Source: an uncultured Lachnospiraceae bacterium (GTDB lineage: Bacteria > Bacillota > Clostridia > Lachnospirales > Lachnospiraceae). From it: DNA of 64,000 nt. The first letter of the stretch is position 1. Every line of letters starts with the position of its first letter. The position numbers and the translations under genes were made by a program. The notes under the pieces are model-generated. The model was not told the DNA's origin and ran no database searches. It was given only the letters and a program-made list of their open reading frames with translations. Of the stretch, positions 49,548-58,201 are shown piece after piece. The stretch spans positions 51,017 through 115,016 of the forward strand of contig CANBFE010000010.1 in assembly GCA_947367855.1 (NCBI GenBank), written 5' to 3'.

Positions 49548-51575
49548 TTATTTCGTGTAATTTGCGGCCGCCTCCTGAAACTGTGTGAACAGCGCCCTCT
49601 GGTTGTTCAGCTGCTTCACATACTGTGTCCTGCGCCCCACAAATCCGTTCAGCTTGTCCATATATTCCCGGGATGTGATAGCGCCGTCCGCCACCATGGT
49701 GAGGCCTTTTTCCCAGCTTGCCGTCAGGGCCGGGTCCAGTAGCGCCCTGATGGAGCTTCCCACCACATCATAGATCATCTCCCCCATCAGCGTGGGCGTC
49801 AGCGTCTGTGTCTTCTTATTCAGGGCCAGGTATTCAATGTTCACCAGTTTCTTCAGGATCTCTGCCCTTGTGGCGCTTGTGCCGATGCCGCTACCCTTGA
49901 TCTGGGCACGCAGCTCATCGTCTTCGATAAACTGTCCTGCATTCTCCATGGTGAGGATAATGCTTCCGGAAGTGTAGCGTTTCGGCGGAGAGGTCTCCCC
50001 CTCCTTGATCTCATAGGAATCCACTTCCAGTCTGGCTCCCTTTTTCAGAGAATCCAACAGTTTCATAAAGGCGTCGTCACATTTGAGTTCCGTCTCTTCC
50101 CCGTCTCCGCCGCGCTTCTCTGCCTGCGCCGGGGGACTTTTTCCTTCCCCCTGTCCGGATTTTACTGCCGCAACCTTCAGATAGCCTTCCTCCACAAGTA
50201 CCTTGAAACTGGCGAAGAACCGCTCTTTCTTCACTTTGATGCACAGCGCAAATTTCCGATACACTGCCGGAGGGTAGAAGATGCTCAGGAATCTGCGGAC
50301 AATCAGCTCATACACCTTGGCGGACAGAGGCGGCAGGTTTTTCAGGTTGTTCAGCCCCTGTCCGGTGGGAATGATGGCATAGTGGTCCGTAATCTGCTTG
50401 TCGTTCACATAACGGGTCTTTGCAATGGTTTTATAGCTGCCTTTCTGCAGAATCTCCGCCGCAAAAGCTGCCCCCGGTCCGAATCCCTGTAGTCCGCCGA
50501 TATTTTTGTGGATCTCCTTTGCCACCGCAGTGGACAAAACCCTGGCATCCGTCCTGGGGTAGGTGACCATCTTTTTCTCATACAGCTCCTGGGCTATCCG
50601 CAGGGTTTCGTCCGGGCTGATCTTGAACATTTTGGAACAGTCGTTCTGCAGTTCCGCCAGATTATACAGCAGGGGAGGATTCTTGTTCTCCTTTTTTTTG
50701 GATATGCTCTCCAGGAGAATATCCCCCACCGGTTCCTCCTTCAGATGAGCCACCATTTTCTCCGCATCCACTTTTTCCAGAAATCCGTTGTCCTTATAGA
50801 GTTTGGGGGAGGCGAACCAGGAGGAACCCTCCACGGCCTTCCACTCTCCGGTAAAGCTCCTGTCCTGGAGACGGAAGCTGCCCAGTACTCTGTAAAAGGG
50901 AGTTTTGACGAAAGAACGTATCTCTCTCTCCCTGTTTACGATAATTCCCAGTACGCAGGTCATGACCCGGCCTACGGAAATCACTGCCTTGTCCCGTTTC
51001 AGATAATCTTTTACCGTATTTCCGTATTTCAGCGTGAGAACACGGGAAAAATTGATGCCCATGAGATAGTCTTCCTTGGCTCTCAGGTAGGCCGCGTCGC
51101 TGAGATTGTCGTATTCTTTTAAATCCTTTGCCTCCCGGATGCCCCGCAGGATCTCCTCCTCCGTCTGGGAGTCAATCCACACCCGCCTGCGTTCCTTGTC
51201 TCTGATGCCGGACATCTGCTCCACCAGGCGGTATATGTACTCCCCCTCCCGCCCGGAGTCCGTACAGACATAGATGGTGGTCACGTCAGGGCGCTTCATC
51301 AGGGAGCTTACAATAGTATATTGCTTCCTGGAGCTTTCAATGACTTCGTATTTATATTCTTCCGGAAGGAAGGGAATCGTGTCAAAACTCCACCGCCGTA
51401 AACTCTCGTCATAGGCGTCCGGATAGCTCATGGTGACCAGATGACCCACGCACCAGGTGACGATCACGTCCGCAGATTCCAGATAGCCGTCCCTGGAGGT
51501 GGTGTTCACTTTTAAAGCATTTGCAAATTCGCGGGCCACACTGGGCTTCTCCGCAATAAATAATTTCTTTCCCAC
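49548..51575 (-). CDS. topB: DNA topoisomerase III
   Basis: Type IA topoisomerase of 675 residues that decatenates DNA. The Toprim domain starts KKLFIAEKPSVAREFANALK and has the DSGREGEYIYR metal motif near residue 107. The catalytic Tyr is in KKMVTYPRTDARVLS near 333. The C-terminus ends without zinc fingers. A Lys/Gly/Glu-rich insertion (about 475-498) lies between conserved blocks. It follows asd by 11 bases and precedes the acyltransferase gene, all on the minus strand. A plasmid or conjugative-element origin cannot be excluded from sequence alone, but the setting looks chromosomal. Confidence 0.95.
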   Translation of the reverse strand: MGKKLFIAEKPSVAREFANALKVNTTSRDGYLESADVIVTWCVGHLVTMSYPDAYDESLRRWSFDTIPFLPEEYKYEVIESSRKQYTIVSSLMKRPDVTTIYVCTDSGREGEYIYRLVEQMSGIRDKERRRVWIDSQTEEEILRGIREAKDLKEYDNLSDAAYLRAKEDYLMGINFSRVLTLKYGNTVKDYLKRDKAVISVGRVMTCVLGIIVNREREIRSFVKTPFYRVLGSFRLQDRSFTGEWKAVEGSSWFASPKLYKDNGFLEKVDAEKMVAHLKEEPVGDILLESISKKKENKNPPLLYNLAELQNDCSKMFKISPDETLRIAQELYEKKMVTYPRTDARVLSTAVAKEIHKNIGGLQGFGPGAAFAAEILQKGSYKTIAKTRYVNDKQITDHYAIIPTGQGLNNLKNLPPLSAKVYELIVRRFLSIFYPPAVYRKFALCIKVKKERFFASFKVLVEEGYLKVAAVKSGQGEGKSPPAQAEKRGGDGEETELKCDDAFMKLLDSLKKGARLEVDSYEIKEGETSPPKRYTSGSIILTMENAGQFIEDDELRAQIKGSGIGTSATRAEILKKLVNIEYLALNKKTQTLTPTLMGEMIYDVVGSSIRALLDPALTASWEKGLTMVADGAITSREYMDKLNGFVGRRTQYVKQLNNQRALFTQFQEAAANYTK

Positions 51576-51586
51576 ACTTTATGTCC

Positions 51587-52672
51587 TTATTTTTTCTCAA
51601 TATATCCGTTGGCCTTCAGCAGTTCCGCGCACAGGACCGCCCCTCCTGCCGCGCCCCTGACCGTATTGTGAGACAGGCCCACAAACTTATAGTCATACAC
51701 GGTATCTTCCCGAAGCCGTCCCACGCTGATGCCCATGCCACGCTCAAAGTCCACGTCCATGGTAACCTGGGGCCTGTTGTCCTCCTCCAGATACCGGATA
51801 AACTGCTTCGGCGCACTGGGCAGCTGCAGACGCTGAGGCTCGCCGCTGAATTCCGCAAGCTTCCGGATCAGATCCTCTTTGGAGGGCTTTTTCTCAAATC
51901 TCACAAATACCGCAGCGGTATGGCCGTTCAGCACGGGAACGCGGATGCACTGACAGGTGATCACAGGGCTTTCTGCCGGAACAATGACGCCGCCCTCCAC
52001 CCTACCCCAGATGCGCAGAGGCTCCTTCTCGCTCTTCTCCTCCTCCCCGCCGATGTAGGGAATGATATTGCCTGCCATTTCCGGCCAGTCCTGGAAGGTC
52101 TTGCCCGCCCCGGAAATAGCCTGGTAAGTGGTTGCCACCACCTCCACAGGCCGGTATTCCATCCATGCGGTAAGCACAGGCGCATAGCTCTGGATGGAGC
52201 AGTTGGGTTTCACCGCCACAAAGCCCTTCTCAGTGCCCAGACGTTTTCTCTGAAACGCAATAACGTCCATATGTTCTGGATTGATCTCCGGCACCATCAT
52301 GGGCACGTCCGGAGTCCATCTGTGGGCGCTGTTGTTGGAGACCACGGGAGTCTCTGTTTTAGCATAGTCTTCCTCGATCCTGCGGATCTCCTCCTTGGAC
52401 ATGTCAACTGCGCTGAACACAAAGTCCACCTGGGATGCAACGTTTTCCACCTCATTGACATTCATGACCCTGATCTGCTTCACCGCCTCCGGCATGGGAG
52501 TATCCATCTTCCACCTGCCGCCCACGGCCTCTTCATAGGTTTTGCCCGCTGACCGGGAACTGGCCGCAATGGTGGTCACATCAAACCAGGGATGGTTCTC
52601 CAACAGGGCGATGAACCGCTGCCCTACCATGCCTGTGCCGCCTAAAATACCAACCTTTAATTTTTCACTCAT
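51587..52672 (-). CDS. asd: Aspartate-semialdehyde dehydrogenase, archaeal/fungal-type
   Basis: Reduces aspartyl phosphate to aspartate semialdehyde for lysine, threonine and methionine synthesis. The 361 residues begin with the NADP motif VGILGGTGMVGQRF. The catalytic Cys is 158 in VKPNCSIQ, the form found in the archaeal and fungal branch rather than in the E. coli branch. SGAGKTFQDWPEM and HTAAVFVRF-type sequence follow. It begins 18 bases after argH ends and precedes topB by 11 bases. The other branch genes are not here. Confidence 0.94.
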   Translation of the reverse strand: MSEKLKVGILGGTGMVGQRFIALLENHPWFDVTTIAASSRSAGKTYEEAVGGRWKMDTPMPEAVKQIRVMNVNEVENVASQVDFVFSAVDMSKEEIRRIEEDYAKTETPVVSNNSAHRWTPDVPMMVPEINPEHMDVIAFQRKRLGTEKGFVAVKPNCSIQSYAPVLTAWMEYRPVEVVATTYQAISGAGKTFQDWPEMAGNIIPYIGGEEEKSEKEPLRIWGRVEGGVIVPAESPVITCQCIRVPVLNGHTAAVFVRFEKKPSKEDLIRKLAEFSGEPQRLQLPSAPKQFIRYLEEDNRPQVTMDVDFERGMGISVGRLREDTVYDYKFVGLSHNTVRGAAGGAVLCAELLKANGYIEKK

Positions 52673-52689
52673 ATTTTTCTTCCTCCTCG

Positions 52690-54105
52690 CTATTCTGTCT
52701 GCCCATCCGCCGTATCCCCGGCAAATCCCTCTTCCTCCAGATAGGCCCTGTGGGCAGCCATCACTGTCTTCATGGCATCCGGCCCTGGGGCGCCCAGGGT
52801 CAGGCGTTTTTCCACACAGGTTTTCAGAGAAACTGCCTCATAGAGATCCTGCCCGAAATGTTCGCTGACTGTCTGCAGTTCTTCCAGAGATAATTTTTCG
52901 ATGGATGTATTCTTTTCCACGCAGTAAAGCACTAATCTGCCCACAATACCGTGCGCGTCCCGGAAAGGAACGCCCTTCCCCACCAGATAATCCGCCGCGT
53001 CTGTGGCGTTGGTGAATCCGTTCATGGCACTGGCCGCCATGCGTTCTTTGCGGAATTTCATGGTGCGCAGCATTCCGGTAAAAAGCGCCAGGCAGTTGTC
53101 CGCCGTATCCATGGCGTCAAAGGCCAGTTCCTTGTCCTCCTGCATATCTTTATTATAGGCCAGGGGAATGCCCTTCATGGTGGTGAGCAGGGCCATCAGG
53201 GCGCCGTAGACACGCCCGGTCTTGCCCCGCACCAGTTCGGCGATATCAGGATTCTTCTTCTGGGGCATAATGCTGCTGCCCGTGGAATAGGCATCGTCAA
53301 TCTCCACAAACTGATATTCATTGGAATTCCAGATAATGATCTCCTCGCAGAACCGGCTCAGATGCATCATGACCGTAGACAGGGCAGCCAGAAATTCGAT
53401 CAGATAATCCCTGTCGGACACGGAGTCCATGCTGTTGAGGGTGGGACCGGCAAATGCCAGCAGAGAAGCCGTGTGCTCCCTGTCCAGAGGATAGGTGGTG
53501 CCTGCCAGAGCTCCCGCCCCAAGGGGACAGTAGTTCATCCTGCGGAAAATGTCCGCCATTCTCTGCCTGTCACGCTTAAACATTTCAAAATACGCGCCGT
53601 AATGATGGGCCAGTGTGGTGGGCTGCGCCTTCTGAAGATGGGTGAAACCCGGCATATAGGTTTCCAGATTTTCCTCCATGGTCTTCAGAATTACGGACAG
53701 CAGCTCCTTCAGCAGCCCGTCCGTTCCCACTACCCGTTTCCTGGTGTACAAACGCATATCAAGGGCCACCTGGTCATTACGGCTTCTTCCGGTGTGCAGT
53801 TTTTTTCCGGTATCCCCGATGCGCCCGATCAGCTGCATTTCCACAAAACTGTGAATGTCTTCACAGGTATCATCAATTTCAAGGAGGCCTGCCCTTACTT
53901 CATCCCGGATTTCCCCAAGCCCCCGCAGGATGGCATCCCTCTCTTCCCCGGTGAGAATACCCTGCTTTGCCAGCATGGCCACATGGGCGGCGCTGCCCTC
54001 TATATCCTCCTCAAAAAGCCGTTTGTCAAAACCGATGGAAGCATTAAACTCATAGGCCATTTTGTCTGTCTCTCCGACGAAACGGCCGCCCCATAACTGT
54101 GCCAT
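52690..54105 (-). CDS. argH: Argininosuccinate lyase
   Basis: Last step of arginine synthesis: argininosuccinate to arginine and fumarate. The 471 residues from ATG 54105 have the fumarase/aspartase superfamily signature GSSIMPQKKNPD near residue 280 with the catalytic Ser loop, and TGRSRNDQVALDMRL near 110. I used this ATG because GGAGGAG stands before it and the protein then starts AQLWGGRFVGETDK, as in the family; the frame extends 34 codons upstream without similarity. A promoter is at 54186-54214. ArgG is not adjacent. Confidence 0.96.
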   Translation of the reverse strand: MAQLWGGRFVGETDKMAYEFNASIGFDKRLFEEDIEGSAAHVAMLAKQGILTGEERDAILRGLGEIRDEVRAGLLEIDDTCEDIHSFVEMQLIGRIGDTGKKLHTGRSRNDQVALDMRLYTRKRVVGTDGLLKELLSVILKTMEENLETYMPGFTHLQKAQPTTLAHHYGAYFEMFKRDRQRMADIFRRMNYCPLGAGALAGTTYPLDREHTASLLAFAGPTLNSMDSVSDRDYLIEFLAALSTVMMHLSRFCEEIIIWNSNEYQFVEIDDAYSTGSSIMPQKKNPDIAELVRGKTGRVYGALMALLTTMKGIPLAYNKDMQEDKELAFDAMDTADNCLALFTGMLRTMKFRKERMAASAMNGFTNATDAADYLVGKGVPFRDAHGIVGRLVLYCVEKNTSIEKLSLEELQTVSEHFGQDLYEAVSLKTCVEKRLTLGAPGPDAMKTVMAAHRAYLEEEGFAGDTADGQTE

Positions 54106-54185
54106 ATTCTCCTCCGCTTTCAAGTATAGTCGTTGTCCGTTGGGGAAGCCGCCGCTCTCCGCTTCCTTCCCGGACTTTAAACAAG

Positions 54186-54214
54186 ATATTACCATAAAAA
54201 TTTTCACAGCGCAA
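54186..54214 (-). promoter_or_regulatory. Promoter of argH-asd-topB
   Basis: On the minus strand TTGCGC (54209-54214), 17 bases, TAATAT (54186-54191). It lies about 80 bases before the argH ATG. An ARG-box could not be recognised by eye. Confidence 0.65.
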
Positions 54215-54308
54215 GTAAATACCGAACCCCTTTGCGTGCCCCTTCATACATTATGATAAAAAGAAAAGGTTAAAAGTCCGAAAAAGCAGGACTTTGAAGC
54301 AGGCCTAT

Positions 54309-55076
54309 ATGCAAAATATCCTGGAATTAAAGAACATCGGTTATTCCTACCACAGCCTGCACGGGGAGACCAAAGCTCTCGAGAATATCTCCTTCGGCGT
54401 CCGCGAAGGCGAGTTTATCGCCATCGTAGGTCCCAGCGGCTGCGGAAAATCCACCCTTCTTTCTATTATTGCAGGTCTTCTTTCCCCTGAGGAGGGCACC
54501 ATCGCGGTAAACAATCCGGACGGCTCTCTGCATTATCCCAAAATCGGCTACATGCTTCAGCGGGATCATCTCTTTGAGTGGCGCACGGTTTACCGCAACG
54601 TGACCCTGGGCCTGGAATTGAATCATACCATGACAAAAGAACATCTGGACACGGTAGAGCGTCTCCTGAAGGACTACGGACTTGACAAATTCCGGGACAA
54701 ACGTCCCAGTGAACTGTCCGGCGGAATGAAACAGCGGGCTGCCCTGATCCGCACCCTGGCCCTGGAACCGCAGCTGCTCCTGTTGGATGAGCCCTTCAGC
54801 GCCCTGGATTACCAGACCAGGCTCTTTGTGTCCGCAGACATCTGCCGCCTGATCCGGGCCGCCGGAAAGACCATGATCATTATTACCCATGACCTGTCCG
54901 AGGCCATCAGCCTGGCGGACAGAATCATCGTCCTCTCCGGCCGCCCTGCCGTGGTGAAAAACGAAGTGAACGTCAGTCTGACCCTGGCGGACGATTCGCC
55001 CCTGGCGGCCAGAAATGCGCCGGAATTCCAACAGTATTTCAATATGCTATGGGAGGATCTGACACATGAAAACTGA
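54309..55076 (+). CDS. ABC transporter ATP-binding protein (nitrate/sulfonate/taurine type)
   Basis: ATPase subunit of 255 residues in the SsuB/TauB/NrtD group. Walker A is GPSGCGKST (41-49), the ABC signature is LSGGMKQRAAL near 139, and Walker B is LLLLDEPFSALD. The H-loop is IITHDLSEAISLADRI. The start is uncertain: ATG 54309 is preferred; an in-frame TTG at 54294 lies in a small hairpin (54273-54295, AAAGTCC/GGACTTT). The next gene, a permease, overlaps its end by 11 bases. No substrate-binding protein gene is adjacent. Confidence 0.93.
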   Translation: MQNILELKNIGYSYHSLHGETKALENISFGVREGEFIAIVGPSGCGKSTLLSIIAGLLSPEEGTIAVNNPDGSLHYPKIGYMLQRDHLFEWRTVYRNVTLGLELNHTMTKEHLDTVERLLKDYGLDKFRDKRPSELSGGMKQRAALIRTLALEPQLLLLDEPFSALDYQTRLFVSADICRLIRAAGKTMIIITHDLSEAISLADRIIVLSGRPAVVKNEVNVSLTLADDSPLAARNAPEFQQYFNMLWEDLTHEN

Positions 55077-55926
55077 TATTGAAAAAAGAAAAACGTCCCA
55101 CGAAAGCACCTTCCGGAAAAAGAAAACCGCGGAACTGACCAAACAGGAAGAATTCGTTAAAAAGCACCGCAGACACCACCATGAGATCGCATCCTGGAGG
55201 ACGGTAATCTTTGTCTTTTTTCTGGTACTCTGGGAAATCAGCGCAGACCTGAAATGGATAGACAGCTTTTTCTTCTCCAGTCCCAGTCGTGTGGCCCGGT
55301 GCTTTGTGGAGCAGATCAGAAGCAATTCCATGCTGTCCCATATCGGGGTGACGCTCTTTGAGACACTGTTCAGCTTCCTGCTTGTGCTGCTGTGCAGTCT
55401 GGCCGTCTCCACGCTGCTGTGGTACTCCGCCAAACTGTCCGAGATACTGGAGCCTTATCTGGTAGTGTTAAACAGCCTGCCCAAATCCGCCCTGGCCCCC
55501 CTGTTTATCGTGTGGCTCGGCACAGGTACCAGAACCATCATCGTGGCCGGAATGTCCGTGGCTGTCTTCGGCTCCATCATCAGCTTTTATACCGGCTTTC
55601 AGCAGGTTGACCCGGAAAAAATCACGCTGATTTACACACTGGGGGGCAGCAGGCGGGACGCCTTCTCCAAGGTGGTGCTTCCCGGCTCCGTACCCATCCT
55701 GCTGAGTACTGCCAAGGTAAACATCGGCCTGGCTCTGGTGGGCGTCATCATCGGAGAATTTCTGGCGGCAAGACGTGGACTGGGTTACCTGATCATCTAC
55801 GGTTCCCAGGTTTTCCAGTTGGACATGGTGATCACAAGCATCATTGTGCTCTGCATTATTGCTCTGGGATTCTACAAGTCCATCCAGATCATAGAGCATC
55901 AGATAAAGATACGATTCAAGATGTAA
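55066..55926 (+). CDS. ABC transporter permease (SsuC/TauC-like)
   Basis: Membrane subunit of 286 residues. After an unusually long charged cytosolic N-terminus (about 1-45, rich in Lys and Arg), six hydrophobic segments follow. The EAA-like loop reads LGGSRRDAFSKVVLPGSVPILLST. It overlaps the ATPase gene by 11 bases. The usual third partner, a periplasmic-type binding lipoprotein, is missing: downstream come a hairpin and a repeat cluster, then genes on the other strand. It may use an unlinked binding protein, or the system may have lost one. Substrate unknown. Confidence 0.9.
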   Translation: MKTDIEKRKTSHESTFRKKKTAELTKQEEFVKKHRRHHHEIASWRTVIFVFFLVLWEISADLKWIDSFFFSSPSRVARCFVEQIRSNSMLSHIGVTLFETLFSFLLVLLCSLAVSTLLWYSAKLSEILEPYLVVLNSLPKSALAPLFIVWLGTGTRTIIVAGMSVAVFGSIISFYTGFQQVDPEKITLIYTLGGSRRDAFSKVVLPGSVPILLSTAKVNIGLALVGVIIGEFLAARRGLGYLIIYGSQVFQLDMVITSIIVLCIIALGFYKSIQIIEHQIKIRFKM

Positions 55927-56007
55927 TCAGGATCTAAAGGCCAAAAAAGCTTCTGCTTTCCGGCCTTACATAAAAGCCGCCTGTGCCGCTGTTAGATTAT
56001 GATGACT

Positions 56008-56077
56008 TTTACCCCGGGGTAAATGATTTACCCCATTTACCCCACCCAATTCGACATTTGACAAACGGGATTCGACA
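56008..56077. repeat. Palindrome and short direct repeats after the ABC genes
   Basis: A perfect 16-base palindrome TTTACCCCGGGGTAAA (56008-56023) is followed by two direct copies of TTTACCCC (56027-56034, 56036-56043). Two copies of ATTCGACA follow (56049-56056 and 56070-56077, 21 bases apart). The layout resembles iterated binding sites. It lies between the ABC genes and the toxin/antitoxin-like pair, both of which read towards it. Confidence 0.6.
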
Positions 56078-56109
56078 AAATCCATATCTTTCAGTGCTGC
56101 GAAATCGCA

Positions 56110-56724
56110 TCAGAGCAGCCTTAAAAGCTGTACCAGCTCATGAGACTCGTCCGTATCTGACGCGGTCTGCCTGGTATCAAACTGCGAAAAACGGTTATCG
56201 CGGTAAAATGATAACAGCTTTTCCTCATTTTCTGCCTCTAAGAAGGTCACTACACCTCCACCCAGATACTGTATCTCTTTAATTTTATCCCATACAAGTT
56301 TAAGCAGTTCTGTTCCCGTGATTTCTGTTCCGCCACTCTCCGAGAAGTTTTTCCCAAGTTGTGCGATCAGATATGCCGACATGGTATAGGTATCCGATTT
56401 TTCATCCAACTCACTAATTCGCAACAGCTTTCTTTTCATGGTATTGCTCACTGTTTCACCCCTTACCGTCAATGGTTTTAATGCAAGGGTAAAATATCCA
56501 AGTAATCTGACATCCTCTGCTGAAACTACAAGATATGTAACAGACTGGTTCTTTTTCGTGAATTCTATGGCACTTTTTTTCAAAAAACGTTCCACGTCCT
56601 TATTCTTCGGACTGGAAAAGCCGGAAAGCAAATCAACCAGTGCAGGCTCTCCGGCTTCTTCATCATTCCCCAATGCCAAATATTCACGGATATTGACTGA
56701 AAAGAATTTATCAATTCCCGGCAT
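56110..56724 (-). CDS. GNAT-type acetyltransferase, toxin-like partner of a small upstream gene
   Basis: Protein of 204 residues with a GNAT-like core. Conserved pieces are AEDVRLLGYFTLALKPLTV, the region YLIAQLGKN (where an Arg/Gln-X-X-Gly acetyl-CoA loop is expected), and VVTFLEAENEEKLLSFYRDNRF near the C-terminus. This resembles TacT-type toxins, which acetylate aminoacyl-tRNA, though the acetyl-CoA loop is degenerate. The start lies inside the end of the small upstream gene (14-base overlap), the layout of many toxin/antitoxin pairs. Base use is AT-richer than the neighbours, suggesting transfer. Toxicity is an inference. Confidence 0.65.
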   Translation of the reverse strand: MPGIDKFFSVNIREYLALGNDEEAGEPALVDLLSGFSSPKNKDVERFLKKSAIEFTKKNQSVTYLVVSAEDVRLLGYFTLALKPLTVRGETVSNTMKRKLLRISELDEKSDTYTMSAYLIAQLGKNFSESGGTEITGTELLKLVWDKIKEIQYLGGGVVTFLEAENEEKLLSFYRDNRFSQFDTRQTASDTDESHELVQLLRLL

Positions 56725-56917
56725 TTTCCTTCTCCTTTATTTTCATCTTCCGTAGCCGCATCATTTCCCTCAATTCAGGTTCTCCTTTTATCTCTCTTGC
56801 TGCTACTGGTATATGAACAGGACGGTTCTTGGCAGATTCTTCAATCGCATTGACAAACATCTCCACCTGTTCCTTGCCGGAAATGACAAAATTCTTTGTG
56901 ATACTTGAAGTTGCCAT
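56711..56917 (-). CDS. Small antitoxin-like protein
   Basis: Protein of 68 residues from ATG 56917, chosen because AAGGAGG lies nine bases upstream; a GTG three codons earlier sits in that site. It reads ATSSITKNFVISGKEQVEMF followed by a charged helix ending in KIKEKENAGN. I do not recognise a ribbon-helix-helix with certainty, though the short length, initial beta-like stretch and basic end would allow one. It overlaps the GNAT-like gene by 14 bases and shares its promoter. Antitoxin function is inferred from context only. Confidence 0.6.
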   Translation of the reverse strand: MATSSITKNFVISGKEQVEMFVNAIEESAKNRPVHIPVAAREIKGEPELREMMRLRKMKIKEKENAGN

Positions 56918-56976
56918 AATAAACACCTCCTTAGTCAGTATGGTTCTTCCGTTTCAATTCATACTTTTCTATCTCT

Positions 56977-57005
56977 ATTTTATTATTTTATATCGGCTAA
57001 CGCAA
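56977..57005 (-). promoter_or_regulatory. Promoter of the toxin/antitoxin-like pair
   Basis: On the minus strand TTGCGT (57000-57005), 17 bases, TAAAAT (56977-56982). It lies about 60 bases before ATG 56917. The stretch from here to the tRNA terminator (57006-57175) has no gene that I can see. Confidence 0.6.
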
Positions 57006-57175
57006 CAAATCTTTCATGAATTTTTTATAACTTATTTTCCCACTTGCCAACCCGCCAAAACAGAATTAAGATACGACACAGATCCTCTACCGTATAAATC
57101 TTTTCCTGTGTCAATGCCATGGCTGACTGCCTGCTTTCCATAAGATTATTCTCATTCCTGACAGTTACTGCACGT

Positions 57176-57223
57176 AAAAAGCCGCAAATCCATGATTTTA
57201 CTGAAAATCTCTGGATTTACGGC
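57176..57223 (-). terminator. Rho-independent terminator of tRNA-Thr
   Basis: On the minus strand GCCGTAAATCCA pairs with TGGATTTGCGGC (one mismatch), with an inner GATTTT/AAAATC stem, followed by TTTTT. It ends transcription 12 bases after the tRNA. Confidence 0.88.
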
Positions 57224-57234
57224 TCTTGTGCCAG

Positions 57235-57307
57235 AGCTTCTGACGGGACTCGAACCCGTGGTCTATTGATTACGAATCAATCGCTCTACCAACTGAGCCA
57301 CAGAAGC
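57235..57307 (-). tRNA. tRNA-Thr, anticodon CGT
   Basis: Folds as a full cloverleaf on the minus strand. The acceptor is GCTTCTG/CAGAAGC, the D stem GCTC/GAGC, the anticodon stem ATTGA/TCAAT with loop TTCGTAA (anticodon CGT, Thr), and the T stem ACGGG/CCCGT with loop TTCGAGT. CCA is not encoded. It has its own promoter and terminator. Confidence 0.95.
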
Positions 57308-57386
57308 ATTTTTACATAAGTACCACCCACAGAAAATGACCTCCTCCGGAAACTCTCCGAACCCATCCTCCGTGCAACTGAATTTT

Positions 57387-57415
57387 ATTATACAAGGTTT
57401 TCGTAAATAATTCAA
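57387..57415 (-). promoter_or_regulatory. Promoter of tRNA-Thr
   Basis: On the minus strand TTGAAT (57410-57415), 17 bases, TATAAT (57387-57392), about 80 bases before the tRNA. The region 57308-57470 holds nothing else recognised. Confidence 0.8.
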
Positions 57416-57470
57416 CTATTATTTTTAATTTTTTTGATTTTTTGCTTTGTATATTTTTCCCTGTCAGGTT

Positions 57471-58124
57471 TCATCCAATGGTCAGACGTTCTCTTGTCTT
57501 TAAGAAGCAGCATTCCCCGCTGTACAGCCCGGCCTGATAAAGTTCCGCCAGAATCTCCGTCATTCTGGGATCCAGTCTGTGATAAACCATTCGATTTTCC
57601 CAGGGCAGCCCTGCCACATATTCCCGCTGACGCATATCCAGGACAGCAAGCATTGCCTCAAACCGCAAGGGAGCCCCGGCCGCCGCCTGCCCGAAGGAAA
57701 CGGAAGCATAGGAATCCTCAGTCCCGTTCTTCTGCCGCTTTTCCTCAAGCAAAGCCAGAAGCGCTTCCGCCGTGTCCCCCTCGCCCCGGAAACACTCTTC
57801 CCTCCACGCCTCCACGGCCGCCTTCTCCTCCTCTACAACCACCCTGCGGAAAGAACTCTTCCCATACCGGTCATATTCCTTTACAAAGGCAGTCTTCACC
57901 GCTGTACCGCCGCTTCCGGGCCTCTCCCGCAGAATGACGCCCCGGGCAAGCAGCTGTTCCCACACTGTCTTCTGAACCCTTTCATAGGGAGTGGGGTAAT
58001 CCAGATGCTCCATGATCTGCTGCACCGTATATCCGGAATCCGTCAGATGGCGGATGGCGCCTCCGCTGGCTGTCTCATAGGTAAAATCAGACAGTGCCTT
58101 CTGAAAATATCGGTTTTCTGCCAT
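57471..58124 (-). CDS. Conserved-looking protein of unknown function, winged-helix-like N-terminus
   Basis: Protein of 217 residues from ATG 58124 (an ATG three codons earlier has its ribosome-binding site too close). I recognise no family. Residues about 20-65 (HLTDSGYTVQQIMEHL, then ERVQKTVWEQLLARGVIL) look like a winged helix-turn-helix. The rest is charged and helical, with Cys pair ECCF near the C-terminus. It lies between tRNA-Thr and mscS on the minus strand, and no T-rich terminator follows. A regulator is possible but unproven. The frame is intact and codon use matches the neighbours. Confidence 0.72.
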   Translation of the reverse strand: MAENRYFQKALSDFTYETASGGAIRHLTDSGYTVQQIMEHLDYPTPYERVQKTVWEQLLARGVILRERPGSGGTAVKTAFVKEYDRYGKSSFRRVVVEEEKAAVEAWREECFRGEGDTAEALLALLEEKRQKNGTEDSYASVSFGQAAAGAPLRFEAMLAVLDMRQREYVAGLPWENRMVYHRLDPRMTEILAELYQAGLYSGECCFLKTRERLTIG

Positions 58125-58201
58125 AACTTCCATCCCTTTCCCGACGTCCCCTTCCGTGAGATGTGCACAGAGACGTGCCGCCCAATCCCCGGGGACAGGC
58201 T

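Noticed and set aside
55948..55955. Copy of eight bases (AGCTTCTG) of the tRNA-Thr 3' end as an attachment site for the AT-rich island
   Set aside because: Eight bases are too short to be convincing and they lie inside a local hairpin (55936-55966); no integrase gene is present.
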